NCBI GenBank assembly: GCA_037893245.1 | Contig: JBAIAA010000077.1 | Location: 372,001-436,000, forward strand | Source of the DNA: Crossaster papposus | Taxonomy: Eukaryota; Echinodermata; Asteroidea; Velatida; Solasteridae | Length of the DNA stretch: 64,000 nt | Direction: 5' to 3' | Shown here: one piece after another, positions 53,995 to 64,000 of the stretch | Layout: the number at the start of each line of letters is the position of its first letter | Numbering within the stretch: position 1 is the first letter of the stretch | Translations under genes and position numbers: made by a program | The notes under the pieces: model-generated | What the model saw: only the letters and a program-made list of their open reading frames with translations | What the model was told of the DNA's origin: nothing | The model's database searches: none

Positions 53995-54455
53995 TATGAA
54001 GCAGAATCAGTGTCAAAAAGATCGGACGTGTTTTTACAACTCGGATGCAGAATCTGCGATGTGTGAAGTCCTTTCAGGGCCACCCTATTGCCGCATTGGG
54101 AAAGCATCCGATTTGCGAATATGTTCGGTTTGCAAAAAGCATCCGAGTTTACAAAAAGCATTCAAACTAGAAAAGCATCCGAATTAAAAAAGCATCCGAG
54201 CTAGAAAAGCATTCGAATTAAAAAAGCATTCGAGATTACAAAAAGCATCCGAACTAGAAAAACATCCGAATTAAAAAAGCATCCGAATTAAAAAAGCATC
54301 CGAGTTTACAAAAAGCATCCGAATTACGAATTTATCCGAATTAAAAAAGCATCCGAGTTTGCAAAAAGCATCCGAATTAGGAATACATCCGAATTAGGAA
54401 AGCATCCGAGTTGTAAAAACACGTCCGATCTTTTTGAGACTGATTCTGCTTCATA
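53995..54455 (+). mobile_element. 461-bp fold-back MITE filled with a GCATCCGA satellite
   Basis: The ends (TATGAAGCAGAATCAGTG..., inverse ...GACTGATTCTGCTTCATA) form an inverted repeat of about 55 bp that includes AAAAAGATCGGACGTGTTTT. The interior from about 54100 is a loose tandem of AAAAAGCATCCGAATTA and AAAAGCATCCGAGTT words. AAAAT flanks both ends, but its low complexity makes it weak as a target duplication. Confidence 0.85.
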
Positions 54456-54647
54456 AAAATGCGCAACTCACAAATGGTCTAGAGTGTAGCTTTTAGGCGT
54501 GAAAGCTTTCAACACCCCTTGTGTTTGAACATTTTGACTGTCAGTTTTATATTACATTATACTATCCAGTGTCTCACATTGCAAATTAAATTAAGCCTCA
54601 ATTCAATGTATTAGTCGTGTTTTTTTGGTTTTTGTTTTGTTTTGCAG

Positions 54648-54810
54648 GGCGTGCAGTACCTTCACCGCAGCGAATTGTCAGTCCACGGGCGACTGAACTC
54701 ATCCAACTGTCTCGTCGATAGTCGATTCGTCCTCAAACTCACCGACTTCGGCTTGCCTTTCTTCCGAGAGGGCGCTTCGCAGACCCTCGGTAACCACGCC
54801 CTGTTGATGA
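54648..54810 (+). CDS. Receptor guanylate cyclase exon: kinase-homology catalytic-loop region
   Basis: Acceptor TTTTGCAG, donor GATGA|GTAAGT. Reads [27 protein letters not shown], then [19 protein letters not shown] lacks the catalytic Asp of kinases, while DFG is kept where vertebrate GC-A has DYG. 163 nt, ends one base into a codon. Confidence 0.93.
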
Positions 54811-55057
54811 GTAAGTCTTTAAAATTATCTCCCCTTTTCCGTAACCGGGTTGCCAGTCGTAATTTCAAAACGACAGCTCTGACAAAGATATACCGTTTAA
54901 GATTTGTCATTAGTCATAATTATTAGAGTAAAATGTCGTATATAATTACACACTGTGTTGTTATTTGTGTTGCTGGTATAACAAGAAAATCAAAGACAAG
55001 TTGTTGATCATCAGTAATTAGTGTGTACTTTGTGATGTGTCTGTGTACAGTCCTTAA

Positions 55058-55968
55058 AGGGGCACTATGTACTTATTATTATTATTATTATTATTCGAAA
55101 CGTTTATTTCCAAACTTTTCACAAGCAAGTTAGGTTAGATTTTTAAATAAACAAAAAGAAATATGCGTAACTATTAATATTAAAAGCACAAAATCTGAAA
55201 CAATAAACTAGAGATTATTAAAGGGAGTGAACAGTTTGGGGCTGTTCAAATAAACCGAGGCTTGTAGAGAACAGCCTGACACAGACAATCATAAGACAGG
55301 CAATATACAAACGATAGGAATTAACACGAACGAACGGACAAAGAACAAAGAAGACAAAACAAAACAAAACAATGGATGAGACAGTGGAGACTGAGACAGG
55401 GAGACAACTCCAATAAAGATAACAAGTTAGATATAGATTTCACATTGACACCATGCAGCAGAGCAGAGCAGAGCTAAGGAGGGAAGCTACGTTACATATT
55501 GTGACAGGAGCGCCTTTTTGTAAGACGATTTAAAACGACCCACAGACGACACTGCTCCCGAGAAACTACGTTTTTTCACGTTTGACGCAGCGGACATTCT
55601 GGGTTGTATCTCGTATAATCGGCACAGAGACAGCATCAGACTGGTGCCACAAACTGTGCATTAAATACACGACCAATATCAAACTGGGAATTGAGGTTCT
55701 ATGCCACTGTAGAACGTGTCTGCGAGATAGCAGCATCGCCGCAGCGGACGTTGTCATAGAATCGCGACTACGCCCAAACAGATTTGGAGGTCAGAAAAGT
55801 GACCCCAGAAACTCGTTCTACACAAGAATAACAAAAAACGCCCAGTTTTTAAAGGATGGTTGTGTGGATGTGTATGTCCTACTTTTAAATGCTGTCTCCC
55901 GAAAAACAAAATGTTGTCCAAAATGCGTTGTGTAGCTTAATTGGGCGATTCCAGGACATAGTACCCCT
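55058..55968 (+). mobile_element. 911-bp MITE with TTAA target
   Basis: TTAA|AGGGGCACTATGTAC at the left and GACATAGTACCCCT|TTAA at the right. It contains a TTA microsatellite at 55073-55096 and open frames on both strands (55582-55935 plus) that I do not recognise. TTAA duplication and length fit piggyBac- or Kolobok-type non-autonomous elements. Confidence 0.7.
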
Positions 55969-55972
55969 TTAA

Positions 55973-56879
55973 GTTGGATGTAAGCCGTTTACACATTTTA
56001 ATAAAAATGCACCCTACAGTTTCTTCTATAACTTGTCTTTCATTACACTCGACATGTAAAAGAGTGACTAGTTTTTCAAATTGAAAGTAAAACTTGAGTT
56101 GTTCCCCTTGGGAGTGGTTTTCACACTTTTGAGAGTTGCTTTTACTCTGAAAAACTCAACTTCACTCTCTTTAGGGTGTTTTTAGAGATTAACTCCTTTC
56201 TAGTGTGAGCTATTCACTCTTTAACAGAGAGTAAAACAAGTTCTCAAAGTGACCATTACATGCATGAACTAGCTTAAAGTATAGCTTAAAGTATTCTTCA
56301 AAAGTAAATGAAAATAATGGCATCAAAGCTATAGTTATGTACAGAGAGAAAGACGGGTATTCAGACGTATTTGTATACCAACTAAAATAACGGTCTGTTT
56401 GTGATCCAGTGCCGTGGAAACCACTCTCGAACGTCGAATCCGAACACAAAAGACTGCTTCGTCTGCTTCGAATGTTGTAAGCAGACGGACTTATTTCTGA
56501 AATGGCTGAACAAAAATAAAACCATCCCTACTATTTTAAATCAGGGAAACACACTCTGAAAGAATAATAAAGAAATATTGTCACAAGATAAATCATGTTA
56601 TGCTTCAAATGTTATACATAATCAATTTTGTCTCCGTCCGTTGCGAACGTCGCCATCTTGGATCTTCCGAAATGGATCCGTTAAAACGTGATCCAAATCA
56701 GATATCGATGATCCGGATCACCAAATCTGCTCTGAGATAAATTGTCTAAACCACGTGATTCGGATACAAATTGAAAGATTGTTGTTGAATGTTATCAAAT
56801 TTAACGATATACACGTCATTGTCTTTGTTTGGTGATCATTGGCGCATTTTCATATTTTTTATTTTTGTTTGTATCTCAG
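55973..56879. other. Intron sequence
   Basis: No gene or clear element. The words AGAGTGA/ACTTTCACTCT occur near 56050-56230 in no clear array. Confidence 0.35.
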
Positions 56880-57029
56880 AGTCTCTTTATGTTGCCCCAG
56901 AGCTACTCCGCAATCCAAAGCGAGGCCCGACCAAAGAGGGCGATATTTACAGTGTCGGAATGCTCATGGGAGAAGTTGCAACAAGGCAAGGACCGTACGA
57001 AGCCGAGTTGAAGAACGTGGGCCCAAGCG
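56880..57029 (+). CDS. Receptor guanylate cyclase exon: kinase-homology C-lobe
   Basis: Acceptor TTTGTATCTCAG, donor AGCG|GTAAAA. Reads KSLYVAPELLRNP, TKEGDIYSVGMLMGEVATRQ and GPYEAELKN: the APE-like APELLR and the D-x-Y-S-x-G helix of the C-lobe. 150 nt, ends one base into a codon. Confidence 0.93.
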
Positions 57030-57125
57030 GTAAAAGATCTGTAAACAATGTTGAAGTTTATTAACATAACATAACATATTTAATGAGGGAATACATGTAC
57101 TTGGCACGTTTTAAACACGTACATT

Positions 57126-57364
57126 ACCAGTTCGCGCCGGGATTATTTTAACATCACCGAGCCGAGGCGCAGGATTATTTTTAACAAAACTCGATCCGAG
57201 GCGGGTTCAGGCCGATGATACCGGGAAACACACTCACGCATTTCCGGTCTTGCTCACTGCTGACAGACATTTCCGGCCTTGCTCGTGACGTGTTTATGCG
57301 TCATCCGTTTTGAATCTGGGGGAAATTGTGCGTGTATATACGTCCTCCGTCGCGAACTGGTTAA
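57126..57364 (+). mobile_element. MITE with ACCAGTTCGCG ends, second complete copy
   Basis: ACCAGTTCGCGCCGGGATTA to TCGCGAACTGGTTAA, about 239 bp, closely similar to 25222-25465 over its whole length. Confidence 0.8.
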
Positions 57365-57537
57365 AACCAGCTGAAGGCCTGCATGACACACCATTAAATT
57401 TTGATAAGCCGTACGGATGTAACTTTGACTATTTCAAGAAATGCCACGAAAACGTTACGTATGCGGATTGTAAAATTTGCCAATAAACAGATTTCCAAGA
57501 TTTTGTTCGACAATTTTACTTCAAGTTTAGTTAGACA

Positions 57538-57568
<31 letters not shown>

Positions 57569-57760
57569 AAAAATCCGGCCAAAACGAGTTAAGACCCTGC
57601 AAGCCTTTACAAGTCCACTAACAAGTCATTCGCAAACACGAATTCACTTCCATGGTCTTTCAGACTCGAATACAATTCTGCCCAAATATTATATTTCCCT
57701 AAGTTTCTCATCTTTGTTTTAATGGTGGTTTCCAAAATATTGATAAATCTGTTTTCAAAG
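57365..57760. other. Intron sequence with C run
   Basis: A C run followed by an A run lies at 57537-57573. GATAAGCCGTACGGATGTAA near 57403 recurs at 62402, followed in both by TTGCCACGAAAACGTTA-like text, a small dispersed repeat. Confidence 0.5.
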
Positions 57761-57935
57761 AAATTATCGACAAAATCAAGTGCCCTCCTTCCGGAAGTCA
57801 ACCGTTTCGGCCACAGTTTGCCAGCGAGAACAACGACTCCAGTATATCCGAGCTGATCAAGGCGTGTTGGGTAGAGGATCCTAGCGACAGACCCAGTGTC
57901 AACTCGCTGAACGCTTCCATTGTCAAAATCAACAG
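57761..57935 (+). CDS. Receptor guanylate cyclase exon: end of kinase-homology domain
   Basis: Acceptor TCTGTTTTCAAAG, donor ACAG|GTGAGT. Reads EIIDKIKCPPSGSQPFRPQF, ELIKACWVEDPSDRPSVNSL and IVKIN; C-W-x-E-D-P-x-x-R-P is the conserved final block. 175 nt, ends two bases into a codon. Confidence 0.94.
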
Positions 57936-58310
57936 GTGAGTAAATATATCCAGTGACTGAACGCAAAGTACACTCGATCAAAGATAAGGTCGTACATTTG
58001 CATTAAAGGTATACCATTTACTAACATCAACAAACAAAACTACTAAATCAATATAGGATACCCTTAGTTGACTGTTTGCGAATAACAGTCTCAACATCCT
58101 GTGAAATCAAGGCATCTATCTAATTATGCGAAGCTTTATGAAATTGTTCCCAGGTAAATTACAATATTCACAGCATAATATGTTGGTTGGTTTATACCCT
58201 ACGTCTGCTCAGCATTATTTGTTGTGGCTTGGCAAATTCTGTAAAAGGTAGCTCTTTGAAATTAGGTAATGCGAATTAGTGAGCTAGATACGTATGGTGT
58301 CTTGTGACAG
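57936..58310. other. Intron sequence
   Basis: No feature recognised. Confidence 0.35.
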
Positions 58311-58463
58311 GATAAAGAACACGGGCACGGGGATCCTAGACAACCTGCTGAATCGGATGGAGCAGTACGCTAACAATCTGGAAGAGTTGGTGGAGGAGAG
58401 GACTGCAGCCTTCCTGGAGGAGAAGAAACGAGCCGAGATGCTGCTTTATGAGCTCCTACCCAG
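58311..58463 (+). CDS. Receptor guanylate cyclase exon: dimerisation coiled coil
   Basis: Acceptor CTTGTGACAG, donor CCCAG|GTGAGA. Reads [40 protein letters not shown] and ELLP, the signalling helix that links and times the two cyclase subunits. 153 nt. Confidence 0.95.
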
Positions 58464-58559
58464 GTGAGAAACCTTTAAAAAGATTTATACCTCAAATATC
58501 TACATTAGACATCTGTAGATCATAATTGTTGAAAAAAATCCAATGTCAGACTGAACCGG

Positions 58560-58720
58560 AATCCAGGGGGCTTGCACTTTTTCCAGGTCAGAATGACACT
58601 CTTCCAGGTCAAAATAACACTTCTGTGACTCCTTTTCCGGGGCATTTTGACCCGGAAAAGTGCCATTCTAACCCGGAAAAGTGTCATTCTGACCTGGAAA
58701 AAGGTGTCAAACCCCATGGG
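58560..58720. repeat. Imperfect inverted repeat of CCAGGTCAGAATGACAC words
   Basis: TTTTTCCAGGTCAGAATGAC and CTTCCAGGTCAAAAT on one side are mirrored by ATTTTGACCCGGAAAAGTG and GTCATTCTGACCTGGAAAAA on the other, with the word repeated two to three times in each arm. Confidence 0.75.
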
Positions 58721-59269
58721 ACCCGGATACCTGGTCAAATCTGACTCGGGACTTTTTATGGTGTATTCATGTTTTAGTGAACTGCTTTTTCGTTTTACCC
58801 TTTTCAGAGTTATATACCAACTGTCTAGCCCTATAATCGACCGCTGGTGTGAATTTTGTTTAGTGTACGCGCTCCAGAGTTGTATTCCAGTCTCCTTGCA
58901 AGTCTTTCATGCATGCTCAAGTCAAATCATAAGATATTCAAATGTACTGTAAACAAAAGCATTCCTTGTCATTTTTCAACCAGTTACTTGCAACTGGCTT
59001 AATGAAAGGACTTCCGACTGGACTTGTAAAAGGACTTTGACATCTTGAAAAGCATTCTTTTTTTACTACATATATAGTTATATTTGCTTTTCGGCATCAG
59101 TTGTGGAAGTCTATTTTTTGCGTCTTTCCTGCCATTTGCCAAGTAGGCAACGTATACTAAGGATTTAAAAAGATAATTTTCTTAAATTTTGTCAATAAAT
59201 TAGCTTGATTGTCACCGAATATATAACTCTTGAGAACTTAATCATAGAGTTTGTCGTATCTTTTGGCAG
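58721..59269. other. Intron sequence
   Basis: No feature recognised. Confidence 0.35.
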
Positions 59270-59393
59270 GGTCGTAGCGGATCAGTTGAAGATAGGCAAG
59301 GGCATCGACCCCGAATCGTACGACAGTGTCACCATCTTCTTCAGTGATATCAAAGGGTTCACTGCACTCTCGGCACAGAGCACCCCTATGCAG
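59270..59393 (+). CDS. Receptor guanylate cyclase exon: cyclase catalytic domain, first metal site
   Basis: Acceptor TTTTGGCAG, donor GCAG|GTGTGG. Reads [41 protein letters not shown]. The Asp of FFSDIKGF binds metal. 124 nt, ends in phase 0. Confidence 0.96.
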
Positions 59394-60922
59394 GTGTGGG
59401 TTGGACTCAATTCCTGATTCCTACTTTAGATATCATCTCCCACTCCCATCTATTTGAAAAGTTACCACCCGGCTCGATATTCTAGAATCATTTATGCATC
59501 TAAAAAAATACAATAAATTTTCCCGGTCAGTTTGATAGATTTGTTAGCCAAATTGATAGCGAATCACCCATTTTCGCACGAATTTGGATGCACATTTTAG
59601 ATCAACATTAGATTTCAATTTAAAAGCATGCAACTGCATTTTGCAACAATTTAATTTAAACAATTATGCATTCGAATTAAACATCTCACATTGGGTCATT
59701 CGAATTCGCTCGAGCTTCATGTGCCAGTTTGGTCATTCGAATTCACCATTAGGCAAGCATTAATGGAATATAATCAAAGGAATTCGAAAACAGTTCGTGT
59801 TATTCATATACAGTGTCTTATTCAATTTTGATTCAGTACATGAACATTGTTATCAAAATAACTAAATGTGTCACCTTTCCCCGCTTCATGACACACCAAA
59901 AAGAACCATCAGTTAATGAAAAGAAGCATATAAAGCATGTTAGATATATAAGAACACCTAGATCTTAATTTAATACAGAAGAGCTCAAGAGGTAACAATT
60001 AAAAACATACACAAACTATGTGAGTACGTGATAAAAAGAGGGGAAACGTTGCCAAAGTTTGTTGTTTCTACGTCGACTTTTATTCAGCATTTTCCGTATA
60101 CCGCGAATCTATATTTATTTTCTTGGGTTAAAGACAGATACTTCAACAATTACAAACTAGACAAGAATACAAAGTTTAAATAAATTTATAACTTCGCATG
60201 TTGCCTATAAAGTCGTTTATTTTTATTTCGAATGCAGAAAGTGCTAAATTTATTGAGCGAAAATGAACACAAAAAAACGAATCTGACGCAAATAAGCCTT
60301 TACCAAACCAACTGCTAACTGAATGTCAAAACTTTGAGGTAGGATGAGTAACACATTATGTCCGATATAAAAACTAATTTGAACGTCTGAAATCTAATAC
60401 AAACCACTGAAACAGCAGAGAGCTAATTCGCTTCAAATTGGCCACAGTCAAGATTAATTTAAACGCTTTTTTGGCGAAATTGAGCGGGATCATTTGCATT
60501 TAAAGCAGACACGGTATTTAGGAGGATGTGATGTCAACAAACAGATTTCCCAAATCACATTCAAAATGCTCTAAATTCATATTCTCTTCCAAATTCACAT
60601 CAACAATAAGTAGATGTGATTGTTAGACGTTAACGACTTAGCCCATGATGTGATTTTGGACTGAGGATGTGAATTTGGAGCATTTGGATATAATTTTGTT
60701 AATCTTTTGTTAAGATCACATCCTGTTGCATGGCCCTGTCCGCTTTGGGTGCAAAATCCCATCATGCCCATTCCAAGTGTTAATAGCCCCGTAAATTCAT
60801 GCCATGAAAAGCATGCAAGGAACATTACATAAACAGCTTCACGTAATGTTGCCTCAATTAAGCATTGTATTTAAAAATATCGGTATCTGTAAAAATGGTC
60901 TATATTTACCTCTGTTACACAG
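59394..60922. repeat. Intron with AATT-word repeats
   Basis: Loose repetition of AAATTCGAATGC, TTCGAATTCAC and CAAATTCACATC words between 59520 and 60600, similar in texture to the 21.6-25 kb array and 41.2-41.6 kb. No gene. Confidence 0.45.
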
Positions 60923-60991
60923 GTAGTCATGTTACTGAACGACCTGTACATCTGTTTTGATGGCATCATTGGACATTTTGACGTGTATAAG
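60923..60991 (+). CDS. Receptor guanylate cyclase exon: cyclase catalytic domain
   Basis: Acceptor CTCTGTTACACAG, donor TAAG|GTGAGT. Reads [23 protein letters not shown], the LLNDLY-x-x-FD block. 69 nt, phase 0 both sides. Confidence 0.95.
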
Positions 60992-61230
60992 GTGAGTTAA
61001 GATGATGACCTATGAGACATGCTTAATGTCAGTAGTGTAGTACGCCAATTGCAAACATCCGAAAACAATACTGAATTATTATGAAACAGCTTACTTGACT
61101 GTAAGTAAAAAACAGTCCCAGGCATTCTCTGAAATTATGGCACTTGGTGTTCTGTGGATTTTAGGGAAAGTGGACGGCATTCGTTGGAAAAACTTGACTA
61201 TTTTCAAATATTGCCTCCAATTTATTAAAG

Positions 61231-61629
61231 TTAAAGTTAGGATACACCATTTTGCAGACATCGAAAACATTTACACCAAATTATTAAGAAATATCTTACT
61301 TATTTGGAAGTAAATAATGATTCTAGGTAGCCAGCAACATGATTGCGCTAGATATAGATATCCTGTAATTATTCCGAAAAATATAATTTTATAAAACAAA
61401 ATTCGCGATCGCTGTCCGGCGATCGCGAACAAAACAATATTAACATAAGAATAACTGCCCCATGCCGGTTGAAAACTAATACTGTTTTTCGTGCTTTTCT
61501 CGGCATCCATGATTGTAAAACTTCGGAAGGGTCAGTTAAATGATATTTACAATAACATTCAACCCCAAAAATTAACTCATTCATGATAATTCAAGCAATT
61601 ACCAATGGTGTATAATATCCTACCTTTAA
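61231..61629 (+). mobile_element. MITE of the AGGTAGGATACACC family, copy 5
   Basis: TTAA|AGTTAGGATACACCATT to ATCCTACCT|TTAA, interior GCGATCGCTGTCCGGCGATC. Same orientation as copies 1 and 3. Confidence 0.85.
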
Positions 61630-61900
61630 GTCAGTCCACATTGTATTTGCAATACGGTCACATAATTATGTGAATGGGGGTGCAAACCAACCAGTCTGGT
61701 TTTCTAACTTTTTTCCAGTATCTATGAACACAAAACTTCAAAACAAAGCAGCGTCACAATATTTTACAATCAAATATTAATCCCCTAAACCTATCCAGTT
61801 TCGAAAATTACAGCAAAAGCAATTGGTGTATATGCTTGTTCCGTGGTAGGATATCGTTGGAAGACGTCATTTTAACACACTTGTCTCCGCTTCTGCGCAG

Positions 61901-62075
61901 GTTGAAACTATTGGGGACGCCTACATGGTGGTGTCCGGTGTGCCAGTCCGTAACGGCAGTGCACACGCGAGTGAGATTTGCAACATGGCGTTGGCCCTGT
62001 TGAAGGCGGTAGATTCTTTCAAGATTCGCCACAAACGAGACCAGAAACTCCATCTGCGGATTGGAATACACACAG
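61901..62075 (+). CDS. Receptor guanylate cyclase exon: cyclase catalytic domain, second metal and guanine sites
   Basis: Acceptor CTTCTGCGCAG, donor ACAG|GTATAA. Reads [40 protein letters not shown] and [10 protein letters not shown]. The Glu of VETIGD selects guanine and the Asp of IGDAYM is the second metal ligand. 175 nt. Confidence 0.97.
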
Positions 62076-62246
62076 GTATAACTATAGTAATCGTTATGAT
62101 GGCATCGCCTCGATTGTAACCAGTAAGCACTTAAAGAAATCAAACAAAATGACAATCCTAACCCTAACACTACACGATGGGGCTACCATAATCGTAATCA
62201 TAACCCCAACACTATCAAAGCCGCACGACAATATCATAACCAAAGC

Positions 62247-62310
62247 CGCAAGACGACGTCGTAACCAAATCTCCAAGACGACGTCGTAACCAAATCTCCA
62301 AGACGACGTC
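62247..62310 (+). repeat. 26-bp tandem repeat, two to three units
   Basis: CGTAACCAAATCTCCAAGAC followed by GACGT is repeated, the first unit having AAAGCCGCAAGAC instead. Confidence 0.75.
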
Positions 62311-62593
62311 ATAGTAGTTTGATTCCAACAGTGCCTTCCCATTGTAATTATGAACCAAATGATCTACAATAGACGGCAGTGTACCACTTTCATAATTAGG
62401 GATAAGCCGTACGGATGTAATATATTGACTATTCTGTTGCTTTCAAAAAATTGCCACGAAAACGTTATACAATTGTTTCATTAAAAACCATTTTTGTAAC
62501 AAATGAAGCATCTTCTGTGATACAGACGTTATTCAACTTTGATTTGAGTCACCACCGCTTTTACATTTGTGTGTGTAATTTGTTTGACTGCAG

Positions 62594-62692
62594 GTCCGTG
62601 TGTAGCTGGCGTGGTAGGGCTGAAGATGCCTCGATATTGTCTGTTTGGTGACACGGTGAATACGGCATCTCGAATGGAATCACACGGAGAAG
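62594..62692 (+). CDS. Receptor guanylate cyclase exon: cyclase catalytic domain
   Basis: Acceptor TTTGACTGCAG, donor GAAG|GTATTT. Reads [33 protein letters not shown]. Cys of RYCLFGD completes guanine selection; Asn and Arg of NTASRMES stabilise the transition state. 99 nt. Confidence 0.97.
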
Positions 62693-63405
62693 GTATTTTG
62701 AATTTGCGTGGAAGGTTGTCATTGTATTAACACAGCGTGCCAGAAGGGTACAGTTTCATAACTTGAACTTCACAAGTCATTTTTCTTTATGAGTCATAAT
62801 TTAGATTTCAGTCCCCGCTCTAATTTGCAATTAACGACGCTTTTGAGAGTTTGTCCTGAATGATGTTAATGACCTCCCGTTTACCGATTTAATGTATCCC
62901 TCACTGAACGCAATTTTACAGCGCTGCTCAACCGTTAGCGGAAAAAGTTGTGCTTACTGTATATAGCAGAAAAACCATGCTGCTACTTAAGCACTATTTC
63001 ATGGCGTGAATGTGCTTAAGCTTGCGCGCGCATGGAGATTTCTACTGTTACGTCACTGATTTAAGCAACTGTTTCCTCCGTGGTTAAACATGCTTTTCTT
63101 GTGCTTACTGTCTATATGAAATGACAAGGCTGTGTTAAGCGCAACATCAGCGCTATGAAAACTGGGCCTTGCAGAACTGTTGTTACATTTTGATAAGCTA
63201 CATTTTTCTTTCCAGAAGATTGTTGGTTTAATTTCAAAGAGTTCAACTCATTAGAATGCATGTGCAACTCACAGATTTGCACAGTAAGATATGTAACGAC
63301 TTTCTTTAAAATTTGAAGCTAAAAAGAATGAACATAAAAAATACCTTAGACAAACCGCTCGTTGCGGTTTGGCCTGTAACTGACTTCTCTTCTTCCCTCA
63401 TCAAG
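62693..63405. other. Intron sequence
   Basis: Words such as CTACTTAAGCACTATTTCATGG and TGTGCTTAAGC (62975-63020) suggest a decayed relative of the GGGGCCAAT MITE family. No gene. Confidence 0.35.
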
Positions 63406-63497
63406 CTTCGAAGATTCACATCAGTTCAGACACACAGGTCATCTTGGCAGACTATGGAGGCTTCAACATTGAACTCAGGGGTGAAGTGGAAATGAAG
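63406..63497 (+). CDS. Receptor guanylate cyclase exon: end of cyclase domain
   Basis: Acceptor CCCTCATCAAG, donor GAAG|GTATGA. Reads ASKIHISSDTQVILADYGGF NIELRGEVEMK. The final GKG-x-x-x-TYWL segment is expected in an exon beyond the window. 92 nt, ends in phase 0. Confidence 0.93.
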
Positions 63498-64000
63498 GTA
63501 TGAGAAGCAAATGTGTTAAAATAGAAATTCTTATCTAACAAGATCCAAAACTCATGAAAACATGTTCTTATTTAATGAAATTCGAACCTAGGGGATAAAA
63601 CAAAAATATAATACAGAAGACAGAATAATTACAAAATATAAGTTTTCTATTGAAAGTTGACTTCAATACATGTAAGGTTTCTGGTTTTCTGTTTAAAATG
63701 TTTTGTTTTCCAATTTTTACAAGCTTGTTGTAACTTTGCCTATTTTGTTATAGGAACTGCAGTCCTCTGATAACAATGCGCATACACATTCAGTAATACT
63801 TTCATCTAAATACACTCCCACCTTTTCTTATAGCAATTTTGTTTTCCACCAATACTGTCAATTATTGCCATGCTCTTGCATTGCTACACTCTAAAAACTG
63901 TTTAACCCAAACTGCAAAGAGTTTGGTGAGTGACCTCACTTTGAAGTGTTGAATCCAGCATTTCAAATGATAAATCCAGCACTTAAACTGTTAATTCAAC
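63498..64000. other. Intron and start of another MITE
   Basis: From 63891 the sequence ACACTCTAAAAACTGTTTAA and repeated AATCCAGCA words look like the left end of a short MITE that runs out of the window. Confidence 0.4.

Larger units (their letters stand above)
19943..63497 (+). other. Gene span: receptor guanylate cyclase, GC-A/GC-B (natriuretic peptide receptor) type, 3' part of ectodomain to catalytic domain
   Basis: This gene encodes a single-pass membrane receptor that makes cGMP from GTP when an extracellular peptide binds. The exons listed separately give, in order: membrane-proximal ectodomain (MWNRTFEG, CGFDNENPAC), one transmembrane helix, a kinase-homology domain, a dimerisation coiled coil ([13 protein letters not shown]) and the class III cyclase domain. 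Every supported junction has AG/GT borders and a matching phase except at the juxtamembrane gap. The kinase-homology domain keeps VAVKK but has HGRLNSSN where a true kinase has HRD, so it should be a pseudokinase regulator. The cyclase keeps both metal Asp ([14 protein letters not shown]), the guanine-selecting Glu and Cys (VETIGD, RYCLFGD) and NTASRMES, so it should be active. Upstream ectodomain exons, a juxtamembrane exon and the last exon are missing from view. The ortholog among invertebrate receptors is not resolved. Confidence 0.93.

Overview
The window is eukaryotic genomic DNA, AT-rich and intron-rich, with many homopolymeric C/G runs and dense transposable-element debris. A single host gene, many families of terminal-inverted-repeat (TIR) elements, a DIRS retrotransposon, a P-type transposon and LINE tails suggest a marine invertebrate, most likely a deuterostome such as an echinoderm. 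That placement is inferred from element types and gene style; the species cannot be named from the sequence alone.

Layout. 0.5-4.9 kb: a TIR element whose broken gene encodes a FEN1/XPG-like PIN nuclease followed by a Cys-rich CXC domain; this is the best candidate for an undescribed system. 5.2-6.8 kb: a decayed LINE reverse transcriptase on the minus strand. 7.2-15.9 kb: an 8.7-kb fold-back-like insertion with long inverted arms made of palindromic GACGTCAATATT words and a 6-bp target duplication, filled with smaller repeats and one broken minus-strand gene. 16-19.9 kb: LINE scraps and mostly featureless DNA.

19.9-63.5 kb: the only clear host gene, on the plus strand. It is a single-pass receptor guanylate cyclase of the natriuretic-peptide-receptor (GC-A/GC-B) type. 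Seventeen exons agree in splice sites and reading phase, apart from one gap of unknown phase in the juxtamembrane region, plus one doubtful 26-nt microexon. In order they give the membrane-proximal ligand-binding region, transmembrane helix, kinase-homology domain, dimerisation coiled coil and cyclase catalytic domain. Upstream ectodomain exons and the last exon lie outside the window or were not found, and the exon linking the helix to the kinase-homology domain was not found.

The introns have absorbed much mobile DNA. Intron 2 holds a 1.5-1.7-kb tandem array with a MITE present in only one unit. The 19.8-kb intron holds a structurally complete DIRS element (Gag, RT/RNase H, tyrosine recombinase, split inverted repeats, internal complementary region) of much higher GC than its surroundings. 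A P-type transposon with a perfect 31-bp TIR and an 8-bp target duplication sits inside its left inverted repeat. Downstream introns carry MITEs, a fold-back element built from a short satellite, a G-rich minisatellite and a tRNA-like SINE.
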